The notes: generated from the sequence alone by a model not told the origin. Shown: positions 18,144 to 27,339, counted from the first letter of the stretch. The stretch: DNA of 64,000 nt from JADKAV01 sp963818505 (GCA_963818505.1 CAWFSJ010000001.1:496001-560000), one strand, 5' to 3'. Numbers and translations: made by a program.

Positions 18144-18733
18144 GACCCGAGCGTGCCTTTGGTCGACGGGATCCCGGTCATGCGCGGATCGAATGCGACT
18201 GCCTGCCGCAACGCCCGCGCGAAGGCCTTGAACTGCGCCTCCACGATGTGATGTGCGTTTCGCCCGGAGTCCACGCGCAGGTGCAAAGTGATCTGGGCGG
18301 TGGCGACGATCGACTCGAAGATGTGCCGCGTCAAGGTCGTGTCGTAGGTCCCGATGAGCTCGACGAGGTCCGGCTCGTTGTGCACCAGGTAAGGCCGGCC
18401 CGACACGTCGACGACACAGAGGGCCAACGCCTCATCCAGCGGAATCATCGCATTTCCGTAGCGCTGGATCCCGGCCTTGTCGCCGAGGGCCTCACGCAGT
18501 GCCTGCCCCAGCGCCAAAGAGGTGTCCTCAACGGTGTGGTGAGCGTCCACCTCCAGATCGCCGCGTGTCCGCACCATCAGGTCGAGACCACCGTGACGGG
18601 CCAGTTGATCAAGCATGTGGTCGAAGAACGGCACACCCGTGTCCACTTGTGAGCGTCCGGTGCCGTCGAGGTCCAATTCGACGAGGACGTCGCTTTCCTT
18701 GGTGGTGCGGGCAACGCGTGCAGTTCTGTTCAT
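18140..18733 (-). CDS. hisB: Imidazoleglycerol-phosphate dehydratase HisB
   Basis: Dehydrates imidazole glycerol phosphate to imidazole acetol phosphate. The 197-residue monofunctional form has the metal-binding signatures DTGVPFFDHMLDQLARHGGLDL, DAHHTVEDTSLALGQAL and GRNAHHIVEAQFKAFARALR. There is no phosphatase domain, as in other actinomycetes. It overlaps hisC and hisH by 4 nt each. Confidence 0.96.
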   Translation of the reverse strand: MNRTARVARTTKESDVLVELDLDGTGRSQVDTGVPFFDHMLDQLARHGGLDLMVRTRGDLEVDAHHTVEDTSLALGQALREALGDKAGIQRYGNAMIPLDEALALCVVDVSGRPYLVHNEPDLVELIGTYDTTLTRHIFESIVATAQITLHLRVDSGRNAHHIVEAQFKAFARALRQAVAFDPRMTGIPSTKGTLGS

Positions 18734-19818
18734 GCCGTCTCCCTGAGGTCTGTGCAGTGGGCAAGTTCGGAGGCCAACACCGCCATCTGCTCGTCGGTGC
18801 CGATGGTCACGCGCAGCCAGCGCTCGAGGCCCACGTCACGCACGAGGATCCCGGCGGCAAGCAAACGCTTCCAAGCTTGAGGCGGATCGACAAAGGGTCC
18901 GACCAGGACGAAGTTGGCATCGGAGGGTCGGCACTGCCAGCCCTGGGCCTGCACGCGAACCACGAATTCGTCACGTGTCGCGCGTAGGTGGGCCACCTGT
19001 TCGGTGAGCCGTCCGGCATGCCCGATCGCCACAGTCGCCGCAGTCTGGGTCAAGGACGACAGGTGATATGGCAGTCGCACCAGCAGTAACGCGTCGACCA
19101 CGACTGGGTCGCATGCCAGGTATCCGACCCTGGCACCCGCGAACGCGAATGCCTTGCTCATGGTCCGGCTGACCAGCAACCGAGGACGACCTTCAAGCAA
19201 GTGCACGGCGCTGGGAACACTGGCGAACTCCGCGTACGCCTCATCGACCACGACTATGCCCGTGTCTGTGCTTGCCACAGCGTCGTAAGCAGCCTCGATC
19301 ACCGAAAGCGGCAACGACTCCCCTGTGGGGTTGTTCGGGCTGCTCAGGAACAACACATCGGGCCGGTGCGCCTGGACCGCCGCCACGATCTGCGCCGCGT
19401 CAAGGTCCAGGTCATGGCGCGCGACCGGGACGAAGGCCGTACCGGTGGCCCGGCTGATCAGTTCGTGCATCGCGTAGCCGGGTGTGAAACCCAGGGCAGT
19501 GCGCCCGGGTCCGCCGAAGGCCTGCAGGATCTGCTGCAGCACCTCATTGGACCCGTTGGCGGCCCACAACTGGTCACTGGAAAGGTGCACGCCCGTTTGA
19601 GCACTCAAATAGCCGGCCAGCGCCGTGCGCAACTCGCGGGCGTCGCGATCCGGGTAGCGGTTGAGATTGGGGTCGATGGCTTTCGCGATATCGGCGATCA
19701 TCTCGGGCGGGGGCGGGTAGGGGTTCTCATTGGTATTGAGCCTTACGGGCACATCGATCTGCGGCGCACCGTAGGCCGCACGCCCGATCAACTCCGGGCG
19801 CAGGGGCAGATCGCTCAC
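18730..19818 (-). CDS. hisC: Histidinol-phosphate aminotransferase HisC
   Basis: PLP enzyme that converts imidazole acetol phosphate to histidinol phosphate. The 362-residue class II aminotransferase shows LNTNENPYPPP, WAANGSNEVLQQI, FLSSPNNPTGE, VVDEAYAEF and the PLP lysine in SRTMSKAFAFAGARVGY, which is typical of HisC. The start is GTG, overlapping the hisD stop (GTGA). It is the second gene of the hisDCBH unit. Confidence 0.96.
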   Translation of the reverse strand: MSDLPLRPELIGRAAYGAPQIDVPVRLNTNENPYPPPPEMIADIAKAIDPNLNRYPDRDARELRTALAGYLSAQTGVHLSSDQLWAANGSNEVLQQILQAFGGPGRTALGFTPGYAMHELISRATGTAFVPVARHDLDLDAAQIVAAVQAHRPDVLFLSSPNNPTGESLPLSVIEAAYDAVASTDTGIVVVDEAYAEFASVPSAVHLLEGRPRLLVSRTMSKAFAFAGARVGYLACDPVVVDALLLVRLPYHLSSLTQTAATVAIGHAGRLTEQVAHLRATRDEFVVRVQAQGWQCRPSDANFVLVGPFVDPPQAWKRLLAAGILVRDVGLERWLRVTIGTDEQMAVLASELAHCTDLRETA

Positions 19819-21098
19819 GGGCTACTCCGACGCCGGATCGTCACTGCAGCGGCGTGCGACGGCAGGTCTTCGGCGTTGGCAAGCGCCTCGATGCGATCGG
19901 TCACTTCTTCAAGGCCCTGCCGGTTGTACTCGACCACCTGCACGCTTCGAAGGAACGTGGTGACGTTCAGACCACTGGAGTGACAGGCACATCCCGCAGT
20001 GGGAAGCACGTGGTTGGAGCCCGCCAGGTAGTCGCCCAAGGAGACCGGCGTGTACGCGCCGACGAAGATCGCCCCGGCGTTGCGGATGCGCGCCGAGTGC
20101 TTGGCCGCATTGCGGGTGTGGATCTCCAAGTGCTCCGCGGCGTACTCGTCGGCGATTGCAAGAGCCTGGTCCAGGTCCGCGGTCAAGATGATCGCACTCT
20201 GCTGGCCCGTGAGGGCCTGCCTGATCCGCTCGCCGTGCTTCGCCTGCGGAACCTGTCGCTGCAACTCCGCTGCTACCGCATCGGCCAGATCGTCGGAGTC
20301 CGTGATCAGCACGGATGCAGCGACCACGTCGTGCTCTGCCTGCGAGATCAGGTCGGCCGCCACGAACGCCGGATCGGCACTGTCGTCAGCGACGATCGCG
20401 ATCTCGGTGGGTCCGGCCTCACTGTCGATGCCGACCTTTCCCTGCAGCAGACGTTTCGCCTCCGTGACGTAGATGTTCCCTGGCCCGGTGATGATGTTCA
20501 CCGGCTCGACGGTCTCAACCCCCAGGGCAAGCATCGCGATCGCCTGGGCACCGCCTGCGGCGTACACCTCGTCCACACCCAGCAGCGCACACGCGGCCAG
20601 AATCGTGGGGTGCGGCCAGCCTCCATGGTCAGCCTGAGGCGGACTGACCACGGCCATCGACTCAACGCCGGCGACCCGGGCCGGCACGACGTTCATGACC
20701 ACGCTTGATGGGTACACAGCACGACCGCCGGGCACGTACAGTCCGACTCGGCGCACCGGCCGCCACGTCTGTGAAACCTCGGCACCCGGGCCGAGCACCG
20801 TTCGCGCAGGACTGGGCAGTTGGTCGGCGTGCACCGTCGTGGTGCGCTCGATGGCCGTGCTCAAGGCGTCTCGAACCGCCGGATCAAGTGAGTCCAGGCA
20901 CGACGCAATCACCTCGCCGGGTACGCGCAGAGAGGGTGGGCGCACACCGTCGAACCTCTCACCGAACTCGAGGACCGCCTCGGCCCCACGGCTGCGGACC
21001 TCGTCGATGATATGGGTGACCGCGGCAGCCTCACCCTCGGGCAGAGCACGGGGTACGTCGAACTCTTCGTCGCGGCGAAGATCGATGCGGCGCAGCAT
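19815..21098 (-). CDS. hisD: Histidinol dehydrogenase HisD
   Basis: Zinc enzyme for the last two oxidations to histidine. Conserved blocks are YVPGGRAVYPSSVVMNVVPA, GPGNIYVTEAKRLL, DSEAGPTEIAIVADD, AAEHLEIHTRNA and the catalytic YTPVSLGDYLAGSNHVLPT. I chose the ATG at 21098 (MLRRIDLRRDEEF), which aligns with other HisD starts and gives 427 residues. It has no Shine-Dalgarno but a -10 element exactly at -12 to -7, so the mRNA is probably leaderless. An upstream in-frame ATG at 21134 would overlap that promoter. Confidence 0.95.
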   Translation of the reverse strand: MLRRIDLRRDEEFDVPRALPEGEAAAVTHIIDEVRSRGAEAVLEFGERFDGVRPPSLRVPGEVIASCLDSLDPAVRDALSTAIERTTTVHADQLPSPARTVLGPGAEVSQTWRPVRRVGLYVPGGRAVYPSSVVMNVVPARVAGVESMAVVSPPQADHGGWPHPTILAACALLGVDEVYAAGGAQAIAMLALGVETVEPVNIITGPGNIYVTEAKRLLQGKVGIDSEAGPTEIAIVADDSADPAFVAADLISQAEHDVVAASVLITDSDDLADAVAAELQRQVPQAKHGERIRQALTGQQSAIILTADLDQALAIADEYAAEHLEIHTRNAAKHSARIRNAGAIFVGAYTPVSLGDYLAGSNHVLPTAGCACHSSGLNVTTFLRSVQVVEYNRQGLEEVTDRIEALANAEDLPSHAAAVTIRRRSSP

Positions 21099-21104
21099 AG
21101 GTAC

Positions 21105-21110
21105 ATCGTA
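21105..21110 (-). promoter_or_regulatory. -10 element of a leaderless hisD promoter
   Basis: On the minus strand TACGAT lies 6 nt before the hisD ATG, that is at -12 to -7 if transcription starts on the A of the ATG. This is the standard spacing of actinobacterial TANNNT leaderless promoters. The -35 region is weak. Confidence 0.55.
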
Positions 21111-21153
21111 CGGAGGGGGTCCGGTCGCGAACATGTGAGCATCCGTGCCGCGA

Positions 21154-21159
21154 TAGGTT
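21154..21159 (+). promoter_or_regulatory. -10 element of a leaderless ybaK promoter
   Basis: TAGGTT lies 6 nt before the GTG at 21166, again at -12 to -7 relative to the start codon, and no Shine-Dalgarno is present. It is divergent from the hisD promoter within a 67-bp gap. Confidence 0.5.
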
Positions 21160-21165
21160 CAGCAG

Positions 21166-21663
21166 GTGGCTGCCAAGAAGAAGGACAAGGGCCGAGCCGC
21201 GACTCCTGCGATGCTCGCCCTGACTGAGTCCGGTGTCCCGTTCGCCGTGCACGAGTACCGCCACGACCCCGACGACACCGCCTTCGGGCAGGAAGCGGCC
21301 AAAGCCCTCAGACTCGACCCCGACCGGGTTTTCAAGACGCTCGTGGCTGATGTCGAGGGCCAGTTGGTCGTCGCCTGTGTGCCCGTGAGTTCGCAACTGA
21401 GCCTGAAGGCGCTGGCCTCTGCAGTGGGCGGGAAGAAGGCGGTCATGGCCGACTCCAAGTCAGCGGAGAAGAGCACCGGTTACGTCGTTGGCGGGATCTC
21501 ACCGCTCGGCCAGAAGAAGCCGCTGCCCACCGTCATCGACGCCTCCGCGGTGGATCACTCGACGATCTTCGTTTCAGGCGGCAGACGCGGCGTGGACCTG
21601 GAACTCAAGCCCGAGGACCTGATCACAGCCACCAAGGCCAGAACGGCCCCGATCAAGACCTGA
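21166..21663 (+). CDS. ybaK: Cys-tRNA(Pro)/Cys-tRNA(Cys) deacylase, YbaK/EbsC family
   Basis: Trans-editing protein that hydrolyses mischarged Cys-tRNA(Pro). In 165 residues it shows the YbaK pattern: AATPAMLALTESGVPFAVHEY, ALRLDPDRVFKTLVAD, VACVPVSSQLSLKALA with the conserved lysine, and GYVVGGISPLGQKKPLPTVID, a family hallmark. The start is GTG after a leaderless-type promoter. It is transcribed divergently from hisD and ends convergently (11-nt overlap) with the membrane protein gene. Confidence 0.87.
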   Translation: MAAKKKDKGRAATPAMLALTESGVPFAVHEYRHDPDDTAFGQEAAKALRLDPDRVFKTLVADVEGQLVVACVPVSSQLSLKALASAVGGKKAVMADSKSAEKSTGYVVGGISPLGQKKPLPTVIDASAVDHSTIFVSGGRRGVDLELKPEDLITATKARTAPIKT

Positions 21664-22141
21664 CAGGTTCACGGGCGAAAGCCGAGTAGCCCAGGATCAC
21701 CAATAGGGCCGAGAAGACACCCAACAGCAGCACGCCTTGGGCACCGATCGTTACCGGGAGCTCGAAGGTGCCGTCCGGAAGGCTCGTGGTCTGCATGCCA
21801 GCAAGCCACCAGCCGAGCACTCGCGCGACAGCTGCGCACATCACCGCCCCAGCCATCGCCCCGACGACCTGCGACCACCCTTTGACGAAACCTGTCCGTC
21901 GCAAACGGGCCGCCGCCACCACGCCGACGACCAGTCCGGCCACCAACAGCAAAGCGCCCAGGATCAGGTCGGCCACGGCGAAGCCCTGCGGATAGCCCTC
22001 GACGAAGGAGGTCGTTTCCAGCGAGGAGACAACGACGCGCGGCGCCCACCAGATCCAAAAGATGGCCACCGGCACACCCATCGCAGCGCCCAGCAGCACG
22101 TACCTCGCGATCACTGCGACCGGGTGGAAGGGTGGGGTCAC
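21653..22141 (-). CDS. Small integral membrane protein, unknown function
   Basis: A 162-residue protein with four clear hydrophobic segments (about residues 11-29, 50-72, 86-105, 127-148) and a loop between segments 1 and 2. No enzyme motif is visible. I chose the GTG at 22141 because it overlaps the dnaE stop codon as GTGA, giving translational coupling; a TTG at 22156 is a longer alternative. It resembles in layout the four-helix DUF2567-like proteins of actinomycetes, but I cannot confirm that. Its 3' end overlaps that of ybaK by 11 nt. Confidence 0.7.
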   Translation of the reverse strand: MTPPFHPVAVIARYVLLGAAMGVPVAIFWIWWAPRVVVSSLETTSFVEGYPQGFAVADLILGALLLVAGLVVGVVAAARLRRTGFVKGWSQVVGAMAGAVMCAAVARVLGWWLAGMQTTSLPDGTFELPVTIGAQGVLLLGVFSALLVILGYSAFAREPVRS

Positions 22142-25100
22142 GCCGTGGGTAGGCAATTGGGCCCCAGCAGCGCTTTGAGATCCGCGCCCAACGACGGGTC
22201 GGCCGAGACCCGGAAGGCCTCATCGAGGCGTAGGACGGTGGTTCGGGTCCCGGTGGCCATGCGCAGATGCACCTCGGTCGATCCCGGATGTGCGCTCAGC
22301 ACCCCTTTCAAGCGATCGACGGTGTCGGGCGTGCATTGTTGGGCGGCCACTGTGACCACGAAGGGACTGTTGCGCTCCAGGGACAGGTCCGGCACGGAGA
22401 CTTCCATCGCCATCAGCCGCGCGGACTCCTCACTGGCATCGAGGCGTCCTTTGACCACGAGGATGGCATCGGTGTGGCAGTACGGCGATACCGACTCGTA
22501 GACCTTGGGGAAGACCATCACCGTGATCTCTCCGGTCAGGTCCTCCACGGTCAGCTGGGCGTAGGGCTTGCCGCCCTTGGTGATCCTGCGGGCGACCTGA
22601 GTCACCAGCCCTGCCACATTCACGATCTTTCCATCGGAGTTCTCCGAGCCCGCCAGATCGGCGATGTTGCCGTCGGCCAGGCTCCGCAACTGCGCCTCGA
22701 GGCCCAGCAACGGGTGGTCGGACACGTACAGCCCGAGCATCTCGCGCTCGTGGGCCAGCAGGACCGACTTCTCCCACTCCCCCACGGGGATCTGCAGTTC
22801 CATGCCTGCCCCGGTTTCGGAGCCCTCCTCGACATCCCCGAAAAGGTCGAACTGACCGATCGCTTCGGCCCGTTTGGTGCTCAGGGCTTCGTCGACGGCC
22901 GCCTCGTGCACCGTCATCAACCCTCGTCTGGTGTGACCGAGGGAGTCGAACGCGCCGGCCTTGATCAGCGATTCCACCACACGCTTGTTACACGCGCCTG
23001 CCTCGACCTTGGACAGGAAGTCCTTGAAATCCAGGAAGCGACCCTGCGCCTCCCGGGAGGCGATGATGGAGTCGACGACCGCTTCCCCCACGTTGCGCAC
23101 CGCCGATAACCCGAACCGGATGGTGTCGCCGACCGCAGTGAACTTCGACTGTGAGTCGTTGACGTCTGGAGGCAGCACCTTGAGGCCCATATGCCGGCAT
23201 TCGGCCAGGTAGATGGCGCTCTTGTCCTTGTTGTCCTTCACGGACTCCAGCAGCGCAGCCATGTACTCGGTCGGGTAGTTCGCCTTCAGGTAGGCAGTCC
23301 AGTAGGACACCAGACCGTAACCCGCCGAGTGAGCCTTGTTGAATGCGTAGTCGGCGAACGGGACAAGAATCTCCCACAGCGTGTTGATGGCCGCGTCGCC
23401 GTACCCGTTGGCCCGCATACCCTCGGCGAAGGGCCCGAACTCCTTGTCGAGGATCTCCTTCTTCTTCTTGCCCATCGCCCGGCGCAGAAGGTCGGCTTGT
23501 CCGAGGCTGTAGCCGGCCACCTTCTGGGCGATCGTCATGACCTGTTCCTGGTAGACGATCACGCCATATGTCTCGGTCAGGATGTCTTCGAGGGAGTCTG
23601 CGAGTTCCGGGTGGATCGGGGTGACCGGCTGTCGGCCGTTCTTTCGGTCGGCGTAGTCGTTGTGCGCATTGGCACCCATCGGTCCCGGACGGTACAGCGC
23701 CAGCACCGCGCTGATGTCATCGAAGGAGTCCGGCTTCATGGATCGAAGCAGGGCTCGCATCGGCCCTCCGTCGAGTTGGAACACCCCGAGAGTGTCACCG
23801 CGACCCAGCAGCCGATACGCCTCGGCGTTGTCCAGGGGCAAATCCTCGAGCACCACCTGCTCGCCCTTGTTGCGCTCGATGTTCACCAGGCAGTCGTCGA
23901 GGACGGTGAGGTTGCGCAGCCCCAGGAAGTCCATCTTCAGGAGCCCGAGTTCCTCACAGGCTCCCATGTCGAACTGGGTGATGATCGACCCGTCATCGCG
24001 TCTCCACAACGGCACGACGTCCAAGAGTTTCGCACGCGACAGGATGACACCGGCCGCGTGAACACCGGGCTGGCGCTTCAGACCTTCGAGCCCGCGCGCC
24101 GTTGCGACAACCTGTTGGACCTGAGGATCCTCGTCGTGCAGCGTGCGGAAGTCCGCGGCCTCACCGTAGCGGGGGTGTTTGGGGTCGAAGATCCCGGACA
24201 GCGGGATGTCCTTGCCCATGACCGGATCCGGCATCGCTTTGGTGATCTGGTCGGACAGGGCATAGGGAAGCCCGAGTGCCCGCGCGGAGTCCTTGATCGC
24301 GGCCTTCGCCTTGATCGACGAGTAGGTGACGATCTGGGCGACCTGATCCTCGCCGAACTTCTCAGTCGCGTAGCGGATCATCTCCCCACGACGGCGCTCG
24401 TCGAAGTCCATGTCGATGTCGGGCATCGAGACGCGGTCCGGGTTGAGGAACCGCTCGAAGATCAGTCCGTGTTCCAGCGGATCCAGTTCCGTGATCCCCA
24501 TGGCCCATGCGATCAGGGCCCCGGCGGCCGATCCACGACCCGGGCCGACCCGGATGCCATTGCGCTTGGCGTAGCGAACTAGGTCCGCGGTCACCAGGAA
24601 GTAGCTCGAGTACCCCATCTGGGCGATCACGGACACCTCATAGGCAGCCTGCTCACGGTGGGTCTGCGGCACGGGGTTCGGCGCAAATCTCTGCTCGAGA
24701 CCGCGATAGACCTCCTTGGCCATCCACGAGTCCTCGGTCTCGCCCTCTGGCACGTCGAAGCGGGGCATCAGGTTGGCGGAGTCGTCGAAGGCCACGTTGC
24801 AGCGCTCGGCGATCAGCAGGGTGTTGTCACACGCCTCCGGCAGCTCCGACCAGACCGCGCGCATCTGCTCAGCGGGTTTGAGGAAGTACCCGGATCCGTT
24901 GAAGCGGAAGCGCTTCTCGTCGTTGACCGTCGCCCGCGTGCCGATGCACAGCAGCACATCGTGGGCGTTGGCATCCTCTTCGCGCACGTAGTGAAGGTCG
25001 TTGGTGGCCACCAGCGGGAGGTCCAGTGTCCGCGCGATCTTGAGGAGGTCCTCACGGTGGCGGCGCTCGATGTCCAAGCCGTGGTCCATGAGTTCGCAGT

Positions 25101-25674
25101 AGAAGTTCCCGTGCCCCAGGATGTCGTTGAAATCCGCTGCTGCTGCGAGCGCCCGGTCGTACTGGCCCGCCCGCAGCCACATGTTGACTTCCCCGCTGGG
25201 ACATCCGGTGGTGGCGATCAAACCCTTGCCGAAGCGGTCCAGCAGCTCCCGGTCGAAGCGCGGCTTGCGGTAGTAGCCCTCCATGCTGGCCAGACTGGAC
25301 AGCCGGAAGAGGTTGTGCATCCCTTCGGTGGTCTCGGCCAGCACGGTCATGTGCGTGTAGGCCTGCTTGCCCTTGATCGCCGGCACGCCGTCCTCGCCGA
25401 CGTCGTCACCCGGGACGTCACCGAAGTCGTACGGAGCCCGAGTGTGCCTGCCCTGCGGGGCGTAGTACCCCTCGATGCCGATGATGGGCTTGACCCCGTG
25501 CTGCTGACCCTTCTTGTAGAACTCGTAGGCGCCGAACACGTTGCCGTGGTCGGTCATGGCGATTGCCGGCATGCCCAGCCGGGCGGCCTCAGCGAACAGG
25601 TCGTCCAAGCGCGCCGCACCGTCGAGCATCGAGTACTCGGTGTGGACGTGCAGATGGACGAACGAGTCCGGCAT
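22138..25674 (-). CDS. dnaE: DNA polymerase III alpha subunit (replicative, DnaE1)
   Basis: Main replicative polymerase subunit, 1178 residues from the ATG at 25674, which has GGAGGCG upstream. Parts in order: PHP domain (HLHVHTEYSMLDGA, AMTDHGN), palm with PDIDMDFDERRR and GRGSAAGALIAWAMGI, KMDFLGLRNLTVLD, fingers FNKAHSAGYGLVSYWTAYLKANYP, HhH region and OB fold (VNVAGLVTQVARRITKGGKPYAQLTVEDLTG), then a C-terminal tau-binding region. It is distinct from the mutagenic DnaE2 at the right end of the window. Confidence 0.97.
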   Translation of the reverse strand: MPDSFVHLHVHTEYSMLDGAARLDDLFAEAARLGMPAIAMTDHGNVFGAYEFYKKGQQHGVKPIIGIEGYYAPQGRHTRAPYDFGDVPGDDVGEDGVPAIKGKQAYTHMTVLAETTEGMHNLFRLSSLASMEGYYRKPRFDRELLDRFGKGLIATTGCPSGEVNMWLRAGQYDRALAAAADFNDILGHGNFYCELMDHGLDIERRHREDLLKIARTLDLPLVATNDLHYVREEDANAHDVLLCIGTRATVNDEKRFRFNGSGYFLKPAEQMRAVWSELPEACDNTLLIAERCNVAFDDSANLMPRFDVPEGETEDSWMAKEVYRGLEQRFAPNPVPQTHREQAAYEVSVIAQMGYSSYFLVTADLVRYAKRNGIRVGPGRGSAAGALIAWAMGITELDPLEHGLIFERFLNPDRVSMPDIDMDFDERRRGEMIRYATEKFGEDQVAQIVTYSSIKAKAAIKDSARALGLPYALSDQITKAMPDPVMGKDIPLSGIFDPKHPRYGEAADFRTLHDEDPQVQQVVATARGLEGLKRQPGVHAAGVILSRAKLLDVVPLWRRDDGSIITQFDMGACEELGLLKMDFLGLRNLTVLDDCLVNIERNKGEQVVLEDLPLDNAEAYRLLGRGDTLGVFQLDGGPMRALLRSMKPDSFDDISAVLALYRPGPMGANAHNDYADRKNGRQPVTPIHPELADSLEDILTETYGVIVYQEQVMTIAQKVAGYSLGQADLLRRAMGKKKKEILDKEFGPFAEGMRANGYGDAAINTLWEILVPFADYAFNKAHSAGYGLVSYWTAYLKANYPTEYMAALLESVKDNKDKSAIYLAECRHMGLKVLPPDVNDSQSKFTAVGDTIRFGLSAVRNVGEAVVDSIIASREAQGRFLDFKDFLSKVEAGACNKRVVESLIKAGAFDSLGHTRRGLMTVHEAAVDEALSTKRAEAIGQFDLFGDVEEGSETGAGMELQIPVGEWEKSVLLAHEREMLGLYVSDHPLLGLEAQLRSLADGNIADLAGSENSDGKIVNVAGLVTQVARRITKGGKPYAQLTVEDLTGEITVMVFPKVYESVSPYCHTDAILVVKGRLDASEESARLMAMEVSVPDLSLERNSPFVVTVAAQQCTPDTVDRLKGVLSAHPGSTEVHLRMATGTRTTVLRLDEAFRVSADPSLGADLKALLGPNCLPTA

Positions 25675-25805
25675 GAATCGCCTCCGGGTTGCGATGAGAG
25701 GACTCCAGAGTAAGCCGATCCCCTGACAGGCCACCGGCAAGACTCGCCAACCGGTGGCGGGCCGGGGTTCTCGTTCGCCGCGTTGCCGGCACCCAAACGG
25801 CCCGC

Positions 25806-25873
25806 GTTAGAGGTTGTGCTGTTCGTTAGCAAAACAACGCGTGGATTCGCTAACCAGGAGCACAACCTCTAAC
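25806..25873. repeat. 68-bp palindromic intergenic element, copy 2
   Basis: Same length, loop (ACAACGCGTGGA) and outer arms (GTTAGAGGTTGTGCT / AGCACAACCTCTAAC) as the copy at 17397-17464. Substitutions in the middle of the arms break a few pairs: left arm GTTCGTTAGCAAA, right arm TTCGCTAACCAGG. It starts 6 nt after the rluD stop codon on the minus strand and lies upstream of dnaE. The gap 25675-25879 holds no gene. Confidence 0.93.
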
Positions 25874-25879
25874 CAGGGC

Positions 25880-26791
25880 TCAACCGGCCCGGATCAGGTC
25901 CAAGGCGTGGGCAAGGTCGGACGGGTACTCGCTGCCGAAACTGACCACGGCACCCGTTCCGGGGTGGCGGAACTCAAGACCTACCGCGTGCAACCACTGC
26001 CGTTTGAGCCCGAGCCGTGTGGCCAGGGTGGGATCGGCGCCGTAGACAACGTCACCGCAGCATGGATGCCGGATTGCGGACATGTGCACCCGGATCTGAT
26101 GGGTGCGGCCGGTCTCAAGCCGGATCTGCAGCAGCGAGGCATACCGATGGCTCTCGAGGGTCTCGTAGTGGGTCACACTCGGGCGGCCGTCGGCCGTGAC
26201 CGCGAACCGGTGCTGATGGCGCGGGTCCCGGCCGATGGGGGCGTCCACCGTGCCGACCGACGGATCCGGGCGGCCCTGCACGAGGGCGTGGTAGGTCTTC
26301 TCGACCTCGCGGTTCTTGAACGCACGCTTAAGTGCCGAGTAGGCCCGCGCTGATTTTGCCACCACCATTACCCCGCTCGTACCAACATCCAGCCGGTGCA
26401 CAATTCCTTGGCGTTCGTCGGAACCCACGGGGGCGATCTGGTACCCGGCACGGGCCAGCGCCCCCACGACTGTGGGACCCTCCCAGCCCGGACTGGCATG
26501 CGCGGCCATTCCCACCGGTTTGTCGACGACGATGATGTCCTCGTCCGCGTACAACACGGGTAGTTCCATGGCCGGTTCGGCGGCCACCGGTTGGTCGAGG
26601 TCGGTGACCACGATCACCTGGTCGGTGAGGACCCGCGCGGACTTGGGCATCAGCTCTCCCTCGACGGTGACCTGGGCCAGATCCACGAGTTCCGCCGCCC
26701 GCGTGCGCGACAACCCCAGCATCCGCGACAGCGCCTGGTCGAGCCGCTGCCCGTCGAGGCCCTCCGGAACGTGGTACGAACGCTCGGTCAT
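25880..26791 (-). CDS. rluD: 23S rRNA pseudouridine synthase, RluA/RluD family
   Basis: Modifies uridines in 23S rRNA. The 303-residue protein has an N-terminal S4 RNA-binding domain (GLDGQRLDQALSRMLGLSRTRAAELVDLAQVTVEG) and a catalytic domain with VVDKPVGMAAH, the HRLD motif at 132-135 with catalytic Asp135, and LETGRTHQIRVHMSAIRHPCCGDVVYG. The exact target site cannot be read from the sequence. It is coupled to lspA by a 4-nt overlap, the conserved lspA-rluD pair. The palindromic element follows its stop. Confidence 0.93.
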   Translation of the reverse strand: MTERSYHVPEGLDGQRLDQALSRMLGLSRTRAAELVDLAQVTVEGELMPKSARVLTDQVIVVTDLDQPVAAEPAMELPVLYADEDIIVVDKPVGMAAHASPGWEGPTVVGALARAGYQIAPVGSDERQGIVHRLDVGTSGVMVVAKSARAYSALKRAFKNREVEKTYHALVQGRPDPSVGTVDAPIGRDPRHQHRFAVTADGRPSVTHYETLESHRYASLLQIRLETGRTHQIRVHMSAIRHPCCGDVVYGADPTLATRLGLKRQWLHAVGLEFRHPGTGAVVSFGSEYPSDLAHALDLIRAG

Positions 26792-27294
26792 GCCGCCGCA
26801 GACTCCGCCGGTTCGTGGCGGGGACGGTCGTAAGGAACGTTGAACAGGCTCAGGGCGACAATCAGGACCGCGGAGGTGACCAGGCTCATGTCCGCCACAT
26901 TGAACACCGGCCAGTTCGGAAGTCGCAGGAAGTCGACCACGTGGCCCTGCAGGGGTGCAGGTTCACGCACTAGCCTGTCGATGAAGTTGCCCAGCGCCCC
27001 GCCCAGCATCAGCCCGAGGGCAACAGCCCACCACATCGAGACCAGCTTGGTGGACATCCGCAGCAGCACCACGACAACGGCAACCGCCACGAGGCTGAAC
27101 ACGATGGTGGCCCCGCCGCCCAGGCCGAAGGCAGCGCCCGGGTTGCGCACGAAGCTGAACCGCAGCAGGTCACCGATGATCTGCTTGTCGGGTTGACCCT
27201 CCAGGGTGGCCACCGCCCACACCTTCGTCAGTTGATCGATCAGGACCACCACCGCAGCGGTGCCCCAGGCGACCGGTACCGCTGGATGCCTCAT
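26788..27294 (-). CDS. lspA: Lipoprotein signal peptidase (signal peptidase II)
   Basis: Membrane aspartyl protease that cleaves lipoprotein signal peptides. The 168-residue protein has four hydrophobic segments and the family blocks IDQLTKVWA, FVRNPGAAFGLG, GGALGNFIDRL, VVDF with Asp121 and FNVADMSLV with Asp135. These two aspartates are the probable catalytic pair. A hydrophilic C-terminal tail (PYDRPRHEPAESAAA) follows. A likely substrate in this window is the multicopper oxidase with a LAAC lipobox. Confidence 0.95.
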   Translation of the reverse strand: MRHPAVPVAWGTAAVVVLIDQLTKVWAVATLEGQPDKQIIGDLLRFSFVRNPGAAFGLGGGATIVFSLVAVAVVVVLLRMSTKLVSMWWAVALGLMLGGALGNFIDRLVREPAPLQGHVVDFLRLPNWPVFNVADMSLVTSAVLIVALSLFNVPYDRPRHEPAESAAA

Positions 27295-27339
27295 TCCGCC
27301 AACGGTAGACCGATCACCGAATCGGTACGAATAGCGGGT

